A stretch of DNA of 64,000 nucleotides from Pratylenchus scribneri (Eukaryota; Nematoda; Chromadorea; Rhabditida; Pratylenchidae). Below the pieces are notes generated by a model that saw only the letters and a list, made by a program, of their open reading frames with translations, searched no databases and was not told where the DNA came from. The position numbers were made by a program, and so were the translations under genes. Shown here piece by piece: positions 34,892 to 47,533 of this stretch; the stretch's first letter is position 1, and every line of letters begins with the position of its first letter. The stretch is taken from NCBI GenBank assembly GCA_030063045.1, contig JAQSEB010000111.1:186001-250000 (forward strand), written 5' to 3'.

Positions 34892-35062
34892 TTTATTTTG
34901 CATTTGGAACCAAAATAATATTGTGGCAATACAAATTTAAAAAATTATGATTTGTGAAAATTGATCTTTTAATTTCTGCTTTCACACAAAATTAAACCAA
35001 TTGCATTTAATTGAAATTTCACATTTTATTTCTTTTAGCCCCTCCTTTTAGATTACAACTTT

Positions 35063-36830
35063 TCATCGCCATCGGCAGGGGAAAAATCTATTTAAATATT
35101 TTAAAATGGGAGCATTTCCAATGAAAGTCCCACCGATGCAATATGCCGGTCTCCATTTTTTTAATCCATTTAAAGTTTCCATAATACTCTTTTTTGTGCA
35201 ACTCGACATTTCAAATCCCAGTTCTTGATCTTTACCACTTGCAACCGGATTCATAATATAATTACCTTCCCAGCAACCGGGGTCTTTAACAAATTCTGGT
35301 TCATCATGCTATACAGAATTAAATAAATTTAATTATGAATTTTGATTGTTTTTACCCAAGCGCCAAGCATGTGAAGACATTCGTGAATGAAAGTTGAACT
35401 TGTAAAACTTGGAAATCTTAGCGCCCCATTATCCTTGAAGCTGACGAACAACGTGTTTGTCCCAAAGCGACATTCTCCTGTAAATTAGGAATATTTTTTA
35501 AAATATTCTATTTGCAATATCAGTATATAAATTTGTCGGTACTTACCAACTCGGCCAATGTTACGCACTTGCCCCAATGTAACAAGAGTACCCGGATGTC
35601 CAAATTGTCTGAATGTGAAAAGAACAACCATCGAAGCACGTCGTTGTCTTTTCTTAGACATTTTTGCCAAAATATCGAAAATTTCTCCCATGGCTTTATC
35701 AGGATTAAAATATTCGTCCTCCGCGTTTATTATCTCTCCACCCGACTTGTCACAAAAATCCTCACATTTTTTTAAAACCTATTTAATGTATAAATTATCA
35801 AAAAATTCCATCAATTTTCATTACCTCCTGTTCCCTTGCCAATTTAAATTTGATGTTAAAGGATTCAAACTGCTGATCAACAATATTTTGGAGTCCGTCT
35901 ATGTGTTCTTGGGCCAATTTTGGCAATTCATCCATCAAATCTAGTTTAAATAAAATTTAAATAAAAAAAAATTTTAATTTTATATAAAATTTTCTTTTCA
36001 AAATATTAATTATTTTTAAAATATAATTTTTGATTACCTTCTTGAAGATATTTTTGGTAGAGCAAATGGTCAATGATGATGTGTACTGTTATTACAAAAT
36101 TTGCCTTTGGCATCACTACTGGGGCTGGTGTCACGGTGACTGGAGGTTTTTTTGGGGGATCTCGTCCATAAATGTCAACGTCTTGTCTTTGTCTTTTTTC
36201 CGGAAAAATTTCTAGAAAATTGAATTTAATTTAAGAAAAAAATTATTACCTTCCACATCTGCACTGCTATATACAAGTGAATGATAACGTGTTGCATAAG
36301 AACCGATTGAGGCTAACTGGTCTGGTATCGGAATGAAATAAAGGGCAACCGGTTTATTCTTTGTTTTAGCAAAGGTCAGCAAAATGAGGCCAATAAAATG
36401 GCGCTCTCTGAGGGAACCTGTTGCCTCGGCTATTCCTTCTAAAAATGCTTTTGTTAATTTTTAATTTTCTTTAAAATATTTACCAAAAATTGTTCCATTT
36501 TTTTTCACAACCGTGAATTTCCCACGAAAAACTTCTTTCCCGAATTGACCACATTTTTTGCAATAATGGTTCAGAGAAAATGTGTACGTATCTCTAAAAA
36601 TTCAACAAATTTATTTAAAAAAAATTTTTGACCCGTCTGTTTTGAGAAAAAACATTTGTAGGCCATTAAATAATCGCCAAGTATTCACATAATTAAGTGG
36701 AGTATAACGCTCGAATCCTCCAATTTCGTTCAGAAGCAGAGCATTTCCTTTTAAAATTCATGTATTTTTAGAAAAAAATTAGAATAATTCTACCACTAAT
36801 CGCCAATGCCAAAAAAAGAATTGCAATCAT
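35063..36830 (-). CDS. Secreted M12B (reprolysin/ADAM-like) zinc metalloprotease
   Basis: About nine exons, roughly 400 residues. Begins with a signal peptide MIAILFLALAISG. The N-terminal half is a pro-domain-like region (NEIGGFERYTPLNYVNTWRL, then LNHYCKKCGQFGKEVFRGKF) ending at a furin-type PEKRQR site before QDVDIYGR. The catalytic region follows (ANFVITVHIIIDHLLYQKYL, ASMVVLFTFRQFGHPGTLVT). The zinc site is split by an intron: HECLHMLGAW joined to HDEP gives the complete HExxHxxGxxHD signature, with the catalytic Glu present. NYIMNP supplies the Met-turn. The protein stops shortly after, with no disintegrin or thrombospondin domains, so it is a protease-only form. Substrate unknown. Confidence 0.85.
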
Positions 36831-38929
36831 TGAATTAGTCGATACTCGATGATACCGTCTTTAGAGCTATAAATAAGTGAAAAATTTCTGGAAATAAATT
36901 TTGTTGTGAAATAATTTTTTTGAATAAATTTATTATAAAGAGAAGAAAGACTAAAAGCTATAGGCCTTGTAAATGAATCAGAATTATAAGGAAAAAAATT
37001 CTCGACAAAAAAGGCCAAAAGCATTGGAGAATATCAAGCAAAGAACCCTCAAGACGAATGAAAAAAGGTCTCTCTTATTCGATCATTTTGAATTTTGAGG
37101 GTCGAATATTGCTTCATTAGTCAGAAAAAGGAATAAAATATATTAAACCTGCGTTTGTAAATGATTATATTAAAAAAATTTAATATGTGAATTTTATTAT
37201 AAAATAAATTCATTAGAGGGTAGAGGCTAGTGATATAATCTTCATAATTCATAATTTGAATCATCTGTAAATTCTAATTTTTCTTCCCTCCAGCAGTTGG
37301 CGTTAGCTGCCAATTCTGAATTCGTTCATTTTCATTGATCGTCATTTTGAACATTTCTGATCATCGATGTGCCATATAGGTCATGCATGGGAATGGGAAT
37401 ATAGGCAGTAGGCACACAAATTTTATTTTATTGGAATAAGAATAAATACAATGTTGGAAAAAATTCAATAACAAGTGAATAATCAAATCCAAAGTTTTTA
37501 TCGTTGCATTAGATAATAATGTGGAATTTTAAATGTTTGGGTTAGAATTAAAACTATTTGATTTGTTTAAATTATATATCCGAATAATTTTTATTGCAAA
37601 AATCTTATAAAACTAAAGAGAAAAATAAATTTAAATGCGGTGGAATAAATGTTAATTTACTTTAATTAGAAAATCTCAATAAATTTTGGAGAGGTGCACA
37701 TTTTCCCCAAATGTCTCTCGATTAAATGGCAAAATATCCTATTTGATAATCAAAAATTTTTTAGAATTCCAAACATTTCATTACATTCATTACATCCATT
37801 TATAAAAATTGAGTGGGTCATCCTTCGGCTGATTTGATGTGCCAGTTCATTCCTCCCCGCAATAGTATCGTATAACCCAGAGGCCCACTCAAATGTCAGA
37901 GGAATTTGTGTTTTATATTTTGTAATTGATTCTCATCAATGGGAAGAAATTAATTTTGGAAGTGGAAGAAAATATTTGAACAAATGCCAACGCAAATGGA
38001 AGGAGGGAAGTCTGCTTTCTTTAATATTAAATCACATTTAACATTTGGCCAAAGAAAGGAGGAGGGGAGTGGTGGGTTTTAAAAGGCCAAAATGCCAACT
38101 GACATCTCCCGTTCACTTTCATCCATTTCATTCCTTTATTCAATTAGTTTTTTGACTTTTGGGACCAATTGTTGACCTTTTTCATTTCCCCCTCAATTCC
38201 TTTCAAATTGGTTCATAATTTTTTTGTAAAGAATTGCTTGGAATTTGGGGACAAAATTCCTCTCTAATTTCAATTGTTTGTCCAGCCATGAATTTGGGAC
38301 AAAATTCCTGGTAAATTATATAAAAATTAATACATAATTTTAATTAATTTAATTCCTCCCCTTTTTTTATTAAATATTTTATTTTCAACAAAATTGCCAA
38401 CTTCTTCAGTTTTTAAATAACATGTGGCTTCAAATGAATTTCCTTCTCCCAATGTCCTTTAAATAAAAAGGGAAACGAAATGAGTGGGACTCGAGAATAT
38501 TTTAGGCCATACTGCCTTGGTCATTTCTTCAATTTTTAGATTCTCTTCAAATTCCTTTTATAGTATATATTTGTCCTTTAAGAATGGCCAAAAAAAGACT
38601 CCAATTTCTTCTTCCTGAATTTTTGTTCATTAATTCTTCCAGTTTTTTGGGTCAATTTCAGTGTCAAATTTCACTCCTCCAAATATTTGCACAAAATAAT
38701 TCTTTAGTCCAATTTTGGTCGATTAACTTTTTTCCATTTTTTTCAAAAATAAATTCGCAAATCTTTGTTCTACCCTAAATAAAAATAATTATTAATTAAA
38801 TTTACAATTATTTACCTACCTGGCACAATCTGTCGTTTTCCCTCAAAAATGATTGATTGAATTTGGACATTTTCCCAATTTTTAAGGGAAAATATTTTAC
38901 CGGCAAAATATCTTTTGGCTTCCAATAAA

Positions 38930-39190
38930 TTATAAAACGGTTTAAAGTTTAAACTCTACAAACCTTATACTAATTTGTAGATCTCATCAAACCGCATTGA
39001 ATTGTATATAAAATGTTAAGTTTTGGTTTTGGCCCAAAATTAAAATGTTTAAAACCGAAAATGGTAAATATGGTTTAAACGGTTTGATTCACTTAATTTC
39101 GATTTAAATTAAGTAATTTATTTCAAAAGACGCATCTCGATGAGATCTATAAATTGGTTTAAGGTTTATAGGGTTTTAAAATCGGTTTCT
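38930..39190. mobile_element. Inverted-repeat element, family 3 copy B
   Basis: Left arm ACTAATTTGTAGATCTCATC near 38970; right arm GATGAGATCTATAAATTGGT near 39137. The middle shares AAAATTAAAATGTTTAAAAC and TTAATTTCGATTTAA with copy A at 13616-13935. A further diverged relative may lie near 61140-61360. Confidence 0.6.
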
Positions 39191-42100
39191 TAATTGACAA
39201 AAACTATTTTAATATTTTTTCCGGTAAAAAATATTTTTTGCTGATACAAAAATAGTAACCATTTTTATGTCCTAAATTTGAGACCAATTTACAAAGAACA
39301 CATTTTGACTTTATTAGCCCTCAAAATCCATTCTTTATTCTTTTTTTTTTGTTTCAATTTTCTTGGAATAAATTTAATTTCTCATTGGCCAAAAAATTCC
39401 ATCGCTCAAAGCTCACGCAAATTTCCCCTTCCATTCAACCATTCTATGTCCCCAATAATGTTCTTTCCCTCTCTTTTTGTGGGGGCATCCATCCCGAAAT
39501 TCCCAATTTGCGCTTCCTCCTCAATCTTTTTTTCCTTATTTTTTTTGTTTCTTCCGATGCCTTCATTTGTCTTTCCATTTCCCTCCTTTTTTTGCTTTTC
39601 CTTTGATTCAATTACTAATTCCGCCGACCGAATCAAACCTTTTTCTTCTCACTTTTTTTCCTTTAAAAAAAGTTTTTTGCCAAATTTCTTTATTTGAACA
39701 AATCTCTGAATATTTTCCTTTTTATCAACAAAATTAATCCATCAAATAAAAAAATTGACACAAATTCCCAGAGGAATTCACCTAAAAAACGATGAAAAAT
39801 GGCATTGACCCAAAAAACATGAAAAAAATTAATTTTCTCAGAGAAGCCTTTGCCGAACTTTGGTGCCATGGTGCCAAACTTTTGACCCATCAGACAAAAT
39901 ACATTGCGTATTTTGTGGGAAAAAGGCCATAAAATTGGTCGACCATGCCCTCCAACACATTTTACAATGTTTTTGAATGTAACCCACAAAAACAAATAAA
40001 AACAACAAAAGTGCCAAAAACAAATGACGGCAAAAGTTGAAATGTCATTTTGGCTGAGTCAAATTGAATTAAATTAAATGTGCCCTTTTCCTTTAGACAA
40101 AAATTATTTACCAATTTTTCTGAATAAATTTATTCAATTAAAATTACGTAAATTTGTTCCAATTTCAAAATTGAGATTTTTCTGTGATTCAGAGAATTTA
40201 ACAAAAATAAACCCCAAAAAAGCATCCAAATTGGGAAAGGAAATTGAAATTTAGAATAAGAGGCACAGTGAATAAAAGCCGAATGGAGGTCCATTGGCCA
40301 AATGAAAATTGGACGGCGGAAATCCACCCAAAAATTGAGAAATTGCCAAAAAGGCCAACCAAATTCCTGAAATCTAGACAAATTTCAAAGTACATTTTAG
40401 TTGATTATTTAAATAGATTGGTCTTTCTGGCCATCCAATTGGCCAAATTATCCATTTAAAAGATCAACGCCATACGCTTACAAAGAATCCGAATTGGTTA
40501 AATTCCCAAAATTGCTTAAATTCTCAAAAATTGGTCCAGTAGTGCTGCCATTAAATTAAGTAAGGGGGCAAAAGATTGGGGGAATAAAAAATTAAATTAA
40601 TGAGGCAGCCATTTTGGCATCGATCTACCCCCCTCCCCCAAGCCTTTTTGCCATTTATTTGAACATTCGTCCGAAATATTAATTTTATTTGGGTTTAGTA
40701 TTTCAATATTATTTTGCCAGACGCTGAAATATGAGCATTTTTAAATGCAATTTTGAATGGAATTTACTTCACTTTTGAATTTGAGTTAAACCATACCTTG
40801 TCTTGTCTGGCACCATTCCCTGGCACCATTCACTGGCATTTCCCTAATTTTTCACCTCGAATAATTCCAATCTCACGTCGAATATTTCATTTTTTGCCAT
40901 TTTGTTTCATTTCATTTTCATAAAGCCCCAATTTTCCCACGTGAAAATGACTTTTGCCGGCCATAGAAATATGCAAATTCGCTCACAGAGGAATTATAAT
41001 GATTATTTTTGGTAAAATTAACATAAAATTGGGAGGTTGAAAATATCTATTTTTCAATAAAATAAAAAATTAAATATTTTCCCTTAAAATAAAAATAAAT
41101 ATTTTTCATTTCTTTGAGCAATTTTCCCATAAATAAAACATCTTTTCTCACCAAAATGAAGAAGAAAACAACTCACACAAAATTCATTTAAAATTCTTTT
41201 CTCAAAGTCTAGTCTATTCCCATTCAAAAATGTCCCATCCCCTCACATTTTTTGTTGTGTTTTTGAATTGAAAGGAGGAAATTGGAAAACTGGTCGACTA
41301 ACAGAATTTCGACCTACCAACAAAATTTCCAAATTTCCTTGTTTTTTTTCCCGTCATTGATGCCCTTTTATTGAATTCTTGGAAAAATGAATGCCAAAAA
41401 TTTGCTTTTTCATTTTTTCCCATAATTTTATGAGTCAATTTTTTATTATTTGCGTCCCCATGTCCTGGTTCTTTCAATTATTTTATTTAATCCAACTTTA
41501 AACTTTTTTTTCCTTTCAATTTCCGCCAAAAATTTTGATGAACCAAATCATCAATTTTGGGACAGCCAAATGAATAAATAAAATTTCGGTGATGAATTTT
41601 GTCTTCGACCAATTTGAACAAATAAAATAAAATTAATGATTTTGGTGAATGGAAATGGAAATGAACCATTTAATTTTATTATTTTGTTTGTGCTTTGCTT
41701 CTTTTTTTTGTCTTAATTAAACATTAAAATATACAACATTTTCGGCCATAATTTTATTTATTTTCCTGGTCAATTAAAAGAAATTTGCGGATAAAAAAGT
41801 CAATTTTCAATTTAATATTAGCTTTTTAAATTTAGTAACCCCCGATTTGAATGAATAGATTAAAGAAAGAATTAATGGAGCAAAAAGATATTTAAAAAAG
41901 AAACAAAATAGACCAAAATTTGGCCATCTTTTTGGCTTTTTAATTTATTAAAATCTTTTAAGTGGGGGCTCCTTACCAAAGCTTCCCACATTCCAAAAAT
42001 TATGAGCGTGAGCGTCGCGCCCGTGACGGCGACCGCGAGTGATGGCTTGCATTTCGGAAACAAATTAATAATATCCAATCGGCTGGGTCGAATGGCAGAT

Positions 42101-43082
42101 GCGTTGGAATGGTTCAAAAAAGCCCCATTTTCGCGGCTCTTTCCGAGCAAAATAAAATAATTGACCCTATTAGCCACTAAATGGTTAGCTAACCGTCTGC
42201 TTCAACCACTTAATTAGTTGTCCCTAATTCATTCCATATAGAAATTCGGAAGCACGAAGGAGTGGGCAATGATCGCAAAATTTATAATGATGATTAATCC
42301 ATTTTGATAAAAACTCTAAAGTTTAAACCTATTAATATAAATTTTTTAAAATTGTTTAATATTAGCCAAAATGCACAAAATTCGTATAGTTCCTTTTTCC
42401 TTATCGTAATCCATTTTAATCTTCTAAAAGGATGAATAATCCTCGAGGATTTATTTCTTTACTTCCTTTTCCTCATTTCCTTCCTTATTTTTGCCGTAAA
42501 AATATTTATTTTTTATTTGTCTCATTCATTTTGCCAAATTCCTTCCTTCGGCATCCGCGCACTAATGGAAATATGCGGGTTTAAGTCTGATGGACCCATC
42601 GGAAGCAAAATATCAACACGCAATGGCCCATCCCCCTTCCATTCCATTCTCAATGATTTACCAAACAAAAATGCACTTTATGGCCACATTTTTGTACGTC
42701 ATTTTCCAACAAAATTTATACTATGTATAATTTTGGACTTTCCATGCTTAATCTCACTTCTCATTTTTCCTCCCCTTAAAATGATGCAAAATGGCCTCAA
42801 ATTTCCCTTTCCAAAAATATGGTAAAATGTGACCAAAAATTGTGCACATTTCCACGTAAAAATTTCCATTTTTTGATTCATCCCACGCACTTTTCCCTCC
42901 ACTCCAATTTTGTACAAAAATCTGTTATTATTTGTAAAATAATTCATTTTTCCAAATAATTTTCAATTATCGATGGTTCCCTAATAAAATAGGCTCATTT
43001 CCCCTATTGCCGCCCTGTTTCGCCATTTTTGAAGGGCATTTTTGCCGTTTGGTCGGCAAATTTAATTCCGCCCACTGACCTC

Positions 43083-43094
43083 CCCCCCCCCCCA
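43083..43094. repeat. Poly-C tract
   Basis: Uninterrupted run of C on the plus strand in the gene-free region. Listed because a similar run lies at 14341. Confidence 0.8.
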
Positions 43095-44059
43095 TTTTTT
43101 TAACCCGAAACCCAATTTCCCTTTTTGCGCTTCCCTCTCCCTTTTTTACTCCTTTTTCACTTCCCTCTTTTCGGCACTTTTTTCACCCTAAAAAGTTGAA
43201 TGTTATTGGCCATAAAAAAGTGGGGGCGTAAACAAAAAATGGCCTCTTTCCTTCTAGAATTTCATAGACTGGTTTTGTTTATTCTAATAATTCATAAAAT
43301 TCACATATTTAATACAAATATAAAATAGACAAAAATATTATTTTAAAAAATTTATTTCCCAAAATTTGAACAAACAATTCACAGAAAATTAGATCATTTC
43401 TAAATTCCCATTCCCATGACCCCAGAATATTTATAATATTATAAATGAATTAAAAATATTATTCATTCCATATTCTAAATGGACATGTCCTCTATATTTT
43501 ATTTACTTATTTTTGGACCATTTAATCAGTTAATGGATAAATTGTTAAGGATTGGCGCACAAAATTCAACCGAAATTTTTTAATATTTTTTATTTGCATA
43601 CCTTTCCATCCGATTAAATTTAATTAATATTTTTATTGTAATATTTGATTTTTGTATACCAAAATAATCATGCGACCATCCTTCATTCTCCCCTTTCATT
43701 TGTACGAAATCATATTCAATTTGGGTATAATAAATCATTTTTGCTGAAAAAACAAAAAAATCTCCAATAACAATAATCCAGAGGCCCAAGAGTGTTTTTG
43801 GCCAAATTTGACTCCAATAAAATTTAATTACCTCACCTTTTTTACTCAATATGTCCAAACTATATAGTCCATTCATATTTTTGGTTCAAATAAAAGCCGA
43901 ATATTATTCCCAAAAAGGTGCGGTTAAAATTAATTTTGACCGTCATCAAAAAGGGAGAAGGGCATTGTCCACCGAATAAATACCCCTTTCCCCCTCCTTT
44001 TGAATACTAATTTTTGATGCCCTTAAGCAAAAACCCTAAGGCATATTTGGAAGCCGGAA

Positions 44060-46515
44060 ATGGCCGCCGCTTATAATAATTCCTTGGCCTTTTCTGCCAT
44101 CAATAATATTTCGACGAATTATTCATCCTCCACTACAACGACGACGACCTTTATGCCGAATATTAATCATTCCCAGCTGGAGGGGAATATTGATGACTCA
44201 ATGATGGCAGCATTTCCCACGGAATATGCCAACAATGATTTTGTTGCCAAAATGCCGGTATTATAATTTCATCCACTAATTTACTATAATTTATCCATTT
44301 TAGCAAGATTGCGTGTTTCATCCAACCACTGAAAATTATTTCATGATTTTCATTTTTTCCATCATTTTTTGCCTCTCCGTCATTGGCAATTCCATTGTTG
44401 TGGTTGTCATTTTGCAGCAGCGTTCAATGCGTTCCGTCACCAATTTATATTTGTTGAATTTGGCACTCAGCGATTTGTTGCTCAGCGTTGTTTGTACGTT
44501 CATTTTTTGTTCAATGGAATTCTATTAGTTTACATAAAAAATGACTGAATTTACATAAATTCTTTCATCTCGAAAAATATTATATTTTTAAGGCCATATA
44601 ACTTGGCCAAATCAGACTTCTTTAGAAATCCCTAAACTCTAGCCCTTATTCCATCCTGCCCTGAACCAAACCCTGAGCCCTAATACCTAATTATGGCCAA
44701 GTTATATGGCCTTAAAGATTAATATTTTTCGATACGAAAATATTTATGTAAATTAAGTCATTTTTATGTTAAATAATATTTTTTCTTATTCAATTAAATT
44801 CAAAAATATTCCCTTTCGCAGGTATGCCCCCAACTTTGGTCAGTTCCCTCGTCTATTGTTGGGTTTTTGGCGATATTCTCTGCAAATTGTTGGCCTATCT
44901 TCAACGTAAATTCTTTTCATTTTATATATTTTTTGAATAATTTATTATTTGTTTTAGCCGTTGTGGTCACTGCTTCGGCCTATACTCTTGCTGCCATTGC
45001 TTTGGAACGATATTATGCCATTTGCCGTCCATTGCATTCCCGCGTTTGGCACACAAGGGCACACGCTCTTTTCATGATCAGCTTGGTTTGGTGAGTAGTT
45101 TTTTAAAATATTTTTAAAAATTTTGAATTTATTTGATTAATTTAATATTGTCTATATTAGATAAAAATACAAATATAGGTCTAATTGTACCATTATTTAA
45201 ATGTTAATTAAGGACAATTTTATGGCCGAAAATTATCAAATTATGCGATTATCTTTCCAAATAACTCCTCTATATCAAATAGGATGGATACGAATACGAA
45301 GCCTAAAATGGTCCCATCAAAATCCTAAAAATAATTCTATTGTTTAGCGAATTCTTGCTTTGATTTTGAAAATGTTCAAATTTGAACCTTGATAATTGAT
45401 AAGTATCCCAAATAAATGGAAGCAAAAAAAATAAAATTAATTAAAATATTATTTAAAATGAATTTAAAAATAAAAATGCCCTATTTTAAGGTTCGTTTCG
45501 GTGCTTGCCAATGTTTTTATGCTATTCATGTACGAAGAGAGAACATACAACATAAATGGACTGAATTGTTCACCAAAATTTGAGCCAGTCGTCCATTTTG
45601 CTTATCAAGTAAATCCATAACAAGAAATAATTAGCTTATTTCCGGATTTTCAGATTTACATGACAATTGTCCTTTTGCTGATTCCACTTTTCACAATGAC
45701 CGTCCTCTACGGGAATGTGATTCGAACATTGCATTATGGCATCAAAATGGACATTGCCGCATTGGAATTGTTGGAATGTGGCGAAAGATCAACAAATATT
45801 ACCACAAAAAAGGCGCCTCTTTGGAAGCAAACAAGTTCGGCAACAACAAATGGGGAACAAAGCATTCGGTCCACACATTCCGGACAAAGTGCCATTGTCA
45901 AACAACGGTAAGAAAATAAATGAATTAGATTAGAATTTTTGTACAATTTTCAGCCTAATTCGAATGTTAATTGTCATTGTGGTCATTTTCTTCTGCTGTT
46001 GGACCCCCTCCTACATTTGGTGGCTTTTGTTGATGGCACAGGACACTTTTGGCACTTTCAATATTTGGAATTCAAAGCTGAACACGCTGATCACTGTTTT
46101 GACCTATTTATCCTCATGCACAAATCCAATCACTTACTGCTTTTTGAACAACAAATTCCGCAATGCCCTTTTCCTCACTTTTGGCTGTCGATCGGGCCCA
46201 GGAAGTGGTCGAAGTAATTTACAAAAGGCAATGATGAATAATCAACAAAATGGCATGGCAAATATTATTCCACAAATGCAAGCAAATTGTGGGGGCGATG
46301 GAACACCTCCGCGGTGTGCCGGCGACGATCGAAGCTCAATTTGCAGTGATCCAAACAATAATCATTTGGGAAAGGACAAAAAGTGAGCAAAATCAAAAAT
46401 TAATATTTTAATATTTATTTTTAATTTTAGGAATGCAAATTGCTGTATTCAAATGTTCAGAAATATGAAATTGGCTTTGGCCAATTCAACGGCCAAAAAT
46501 GTTGTTAGAAGATGA
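44060..46515 (+). CDS. Cholecystokinin/gastrin-type neuropeptide GPCR
   Basis: Class A seven-helix receptor at the plasma membrane. The N-terminus (MAAAYNNSLAFSAINNIS onward) has several N-glycosylation sites. TM1 FSIIFCLSVIGNSIVVVVIL has the conserved GN, and TM2 has NLALSDLLLSVVC. First loop to TM3: CWVFGDILCKLLAYLQ. TM3 ends in the DRY variant ERYYAICRPLHSRVWHTRAH; the RPLxSRVWxTxxHA loop is characteristic of CCK/sulfakinin receptors. TM6 is VVIFFCCWTPSYIWWLLLMA and TM7 has CTNPITYCFLNNKFRNALF (NPxxY form NPITY). The C-tail includes a CC pair suited to palmitoylation. About eight exons; the intron after TM2 carries an inverted-repeat element. In C. elegans the relatives are ckr-1 and ckr-2, acting with NLP-12/NLP-18 peptides; I cannot choose between them. 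Confidence 0.9.
44531..44774. mobile_element. Inverted-repeat element, family 2 copy B, in a receptor intron
   Basis: CTCGAAAAATATTATATTTT and GGCCATATAACTTGGCC on the left are inverted on the right (GGCCAAGTTATATGGCC, AATATTTTTCGATACGA). Outer arms TTTACATAAA and TTTATGTAAA extend the repeat. Central words (AGACTTCTTTAGAAATCCCT) match the inverse of copy A, so the two copies are related over most of their length. Confidence 0.75.
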
Positions 46516-47155
46516 TGTCAAAAGGTTACATTAATTTAAGGAATTTTGTCACGAAAGAATTTAAAAATGATTCAAAAACTGGTTTCGATCAAACACAAAG
46601 CCTCATTCCTTCTTCAAATTTTTGTAATAAAAATCATATTGTATATTTTTGATTGATAATTTAATTAATTTTATAAGACAAAAAACATCACTGTCATCTA
46701 TCCATTTTAAATATTTTGGCATTAATTAAATGTATATAGATATTTAATATTTTTTCATTTTGTCTTTTTTTTCTGTGAATAAATTTAAATTCAATTTGAT
46801 ACTATTTAATTTGTCTGAAAAAATGCTGAAAATTTCGAAAAAATATAACGGTTCAGAGGGGTTTCCTAGATCTATAAAGAGATCTGCTGGTTAAGAGGCA
46901 AAGAATGGTATATAATTTATCATATATTTAAACAAAAAAATATTAAAACTTCTAAGTTCTAAACCAATTTTTTGACAATTTAAATGTTATTCAAAAATTA
47001 ATATTTACCAAAAAAAGGAAATAGCAAATTTAATTAAATTTTTATGAAATTTTATTAAAAAAAGAAATTCAATTTGCACTCATTGCATTTATTATTTTTT
47101 ATTATTTTCCATCCCCCAAAATATTATTAAATTCATCATTATTTTTTTGCCATCC
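46516..47155. other. 3' flank of the receptor with a partial dispersed repeat
   Basis: AT-rich. At 46810-46920, TTTCGAAAAAATATAACGGT and the following CCTAGATCT resemble 1068-1130, a fragment of the element seen there. No gene. Confidence 0.5.
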
Positions 47156-47533
47156 TCATTCTCGTCTAACGCTGGAAAAGAAAAATGGCGAAATTTGGAT
47201 GATTCTTTTGGCACCGCCGCCGCCTCCATTTTCATTGCCCTCATCATTTCGGATATAACGCGAAATTCTGAAATATTTAAAATAATATTAATTTAATTTC
47301 AAACTAATTTAAATTAATTAATAAATAAATTACCCTGAATTGTCGGCAACTGAATTTCTATCAATGTTGACGGCATCCGTGTAGAGGAATGGAGTTATTT
47401 GGAAAGGACGACGATTTTCGGGAAGGGGAATGGCCATTGAAGATTGGAGTTGGAATGTCAGAAAAATTGTGCCGAAAAGTAGAGAAATGGAGGCGCAAAA
47501 TGAAATCATTCGAATATTGTTTGAGGCTATCAT
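47156..47533 (-). CDS. Small secreted protein or peptide precursor
   Basis: Two exons. The first (about 47334-47533) starts MIASNNIRMISFCASI and has a hydrophobic leader (SISLLFGTIFLTFQLQSSMA), then PLPENRRPFQITPFLYTDAV. The second (to 47156) reads ISRYIRNDEGNENGGGGGAK then RIIQISPFFFSSVRRE and a stop. Dibasic RR, KR and RR sites would release short peptides such as PFQITPF... and IIQISPFFFSSV, as in neuropeptide or hormone precursors. A strong TTTTCTTTTCCAG acceptor inside the second exon allows an alternative ending at 47092. No Gly amidation donor precedes the basic sites except the poly-Gly stretch. Function inferred only from architecture. Confidence 0.5.

Larger units (their letters stand above)
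36831..44059. other. Long region without a convincing gene
   Basis: About 7 kb upstream of the metalloprotease and of the neuropeptide receptor. It contains an inverted-repeat element (38930-39190), C-runs near 43083, and pyrimidine-rich tracts around 39270-39760 that give stop-poor but low-complexity frames. A possible exon on the minus strand at about 41991-42130 (LDIINLFPKCKPSLAVAVTG, ATLTLIIFGMWEAL) is unusually GC-rich locally and ends at a strong GTAAGG donor, but has no partner exons. A minus frame at 43580-43876 (TLLGLWIIVIGDFFVFS) is similarly isolated. Most likely a regulatory and repeat-rich spacer. Confidence 0.45.

Noticed and set aside
39270..39760. Overlapping plus-strand frames rich in Phe/Ser/Leu
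   Set aside because: Pyrimidine-tract low complexity; several frames are open at once and none has splice or family support.
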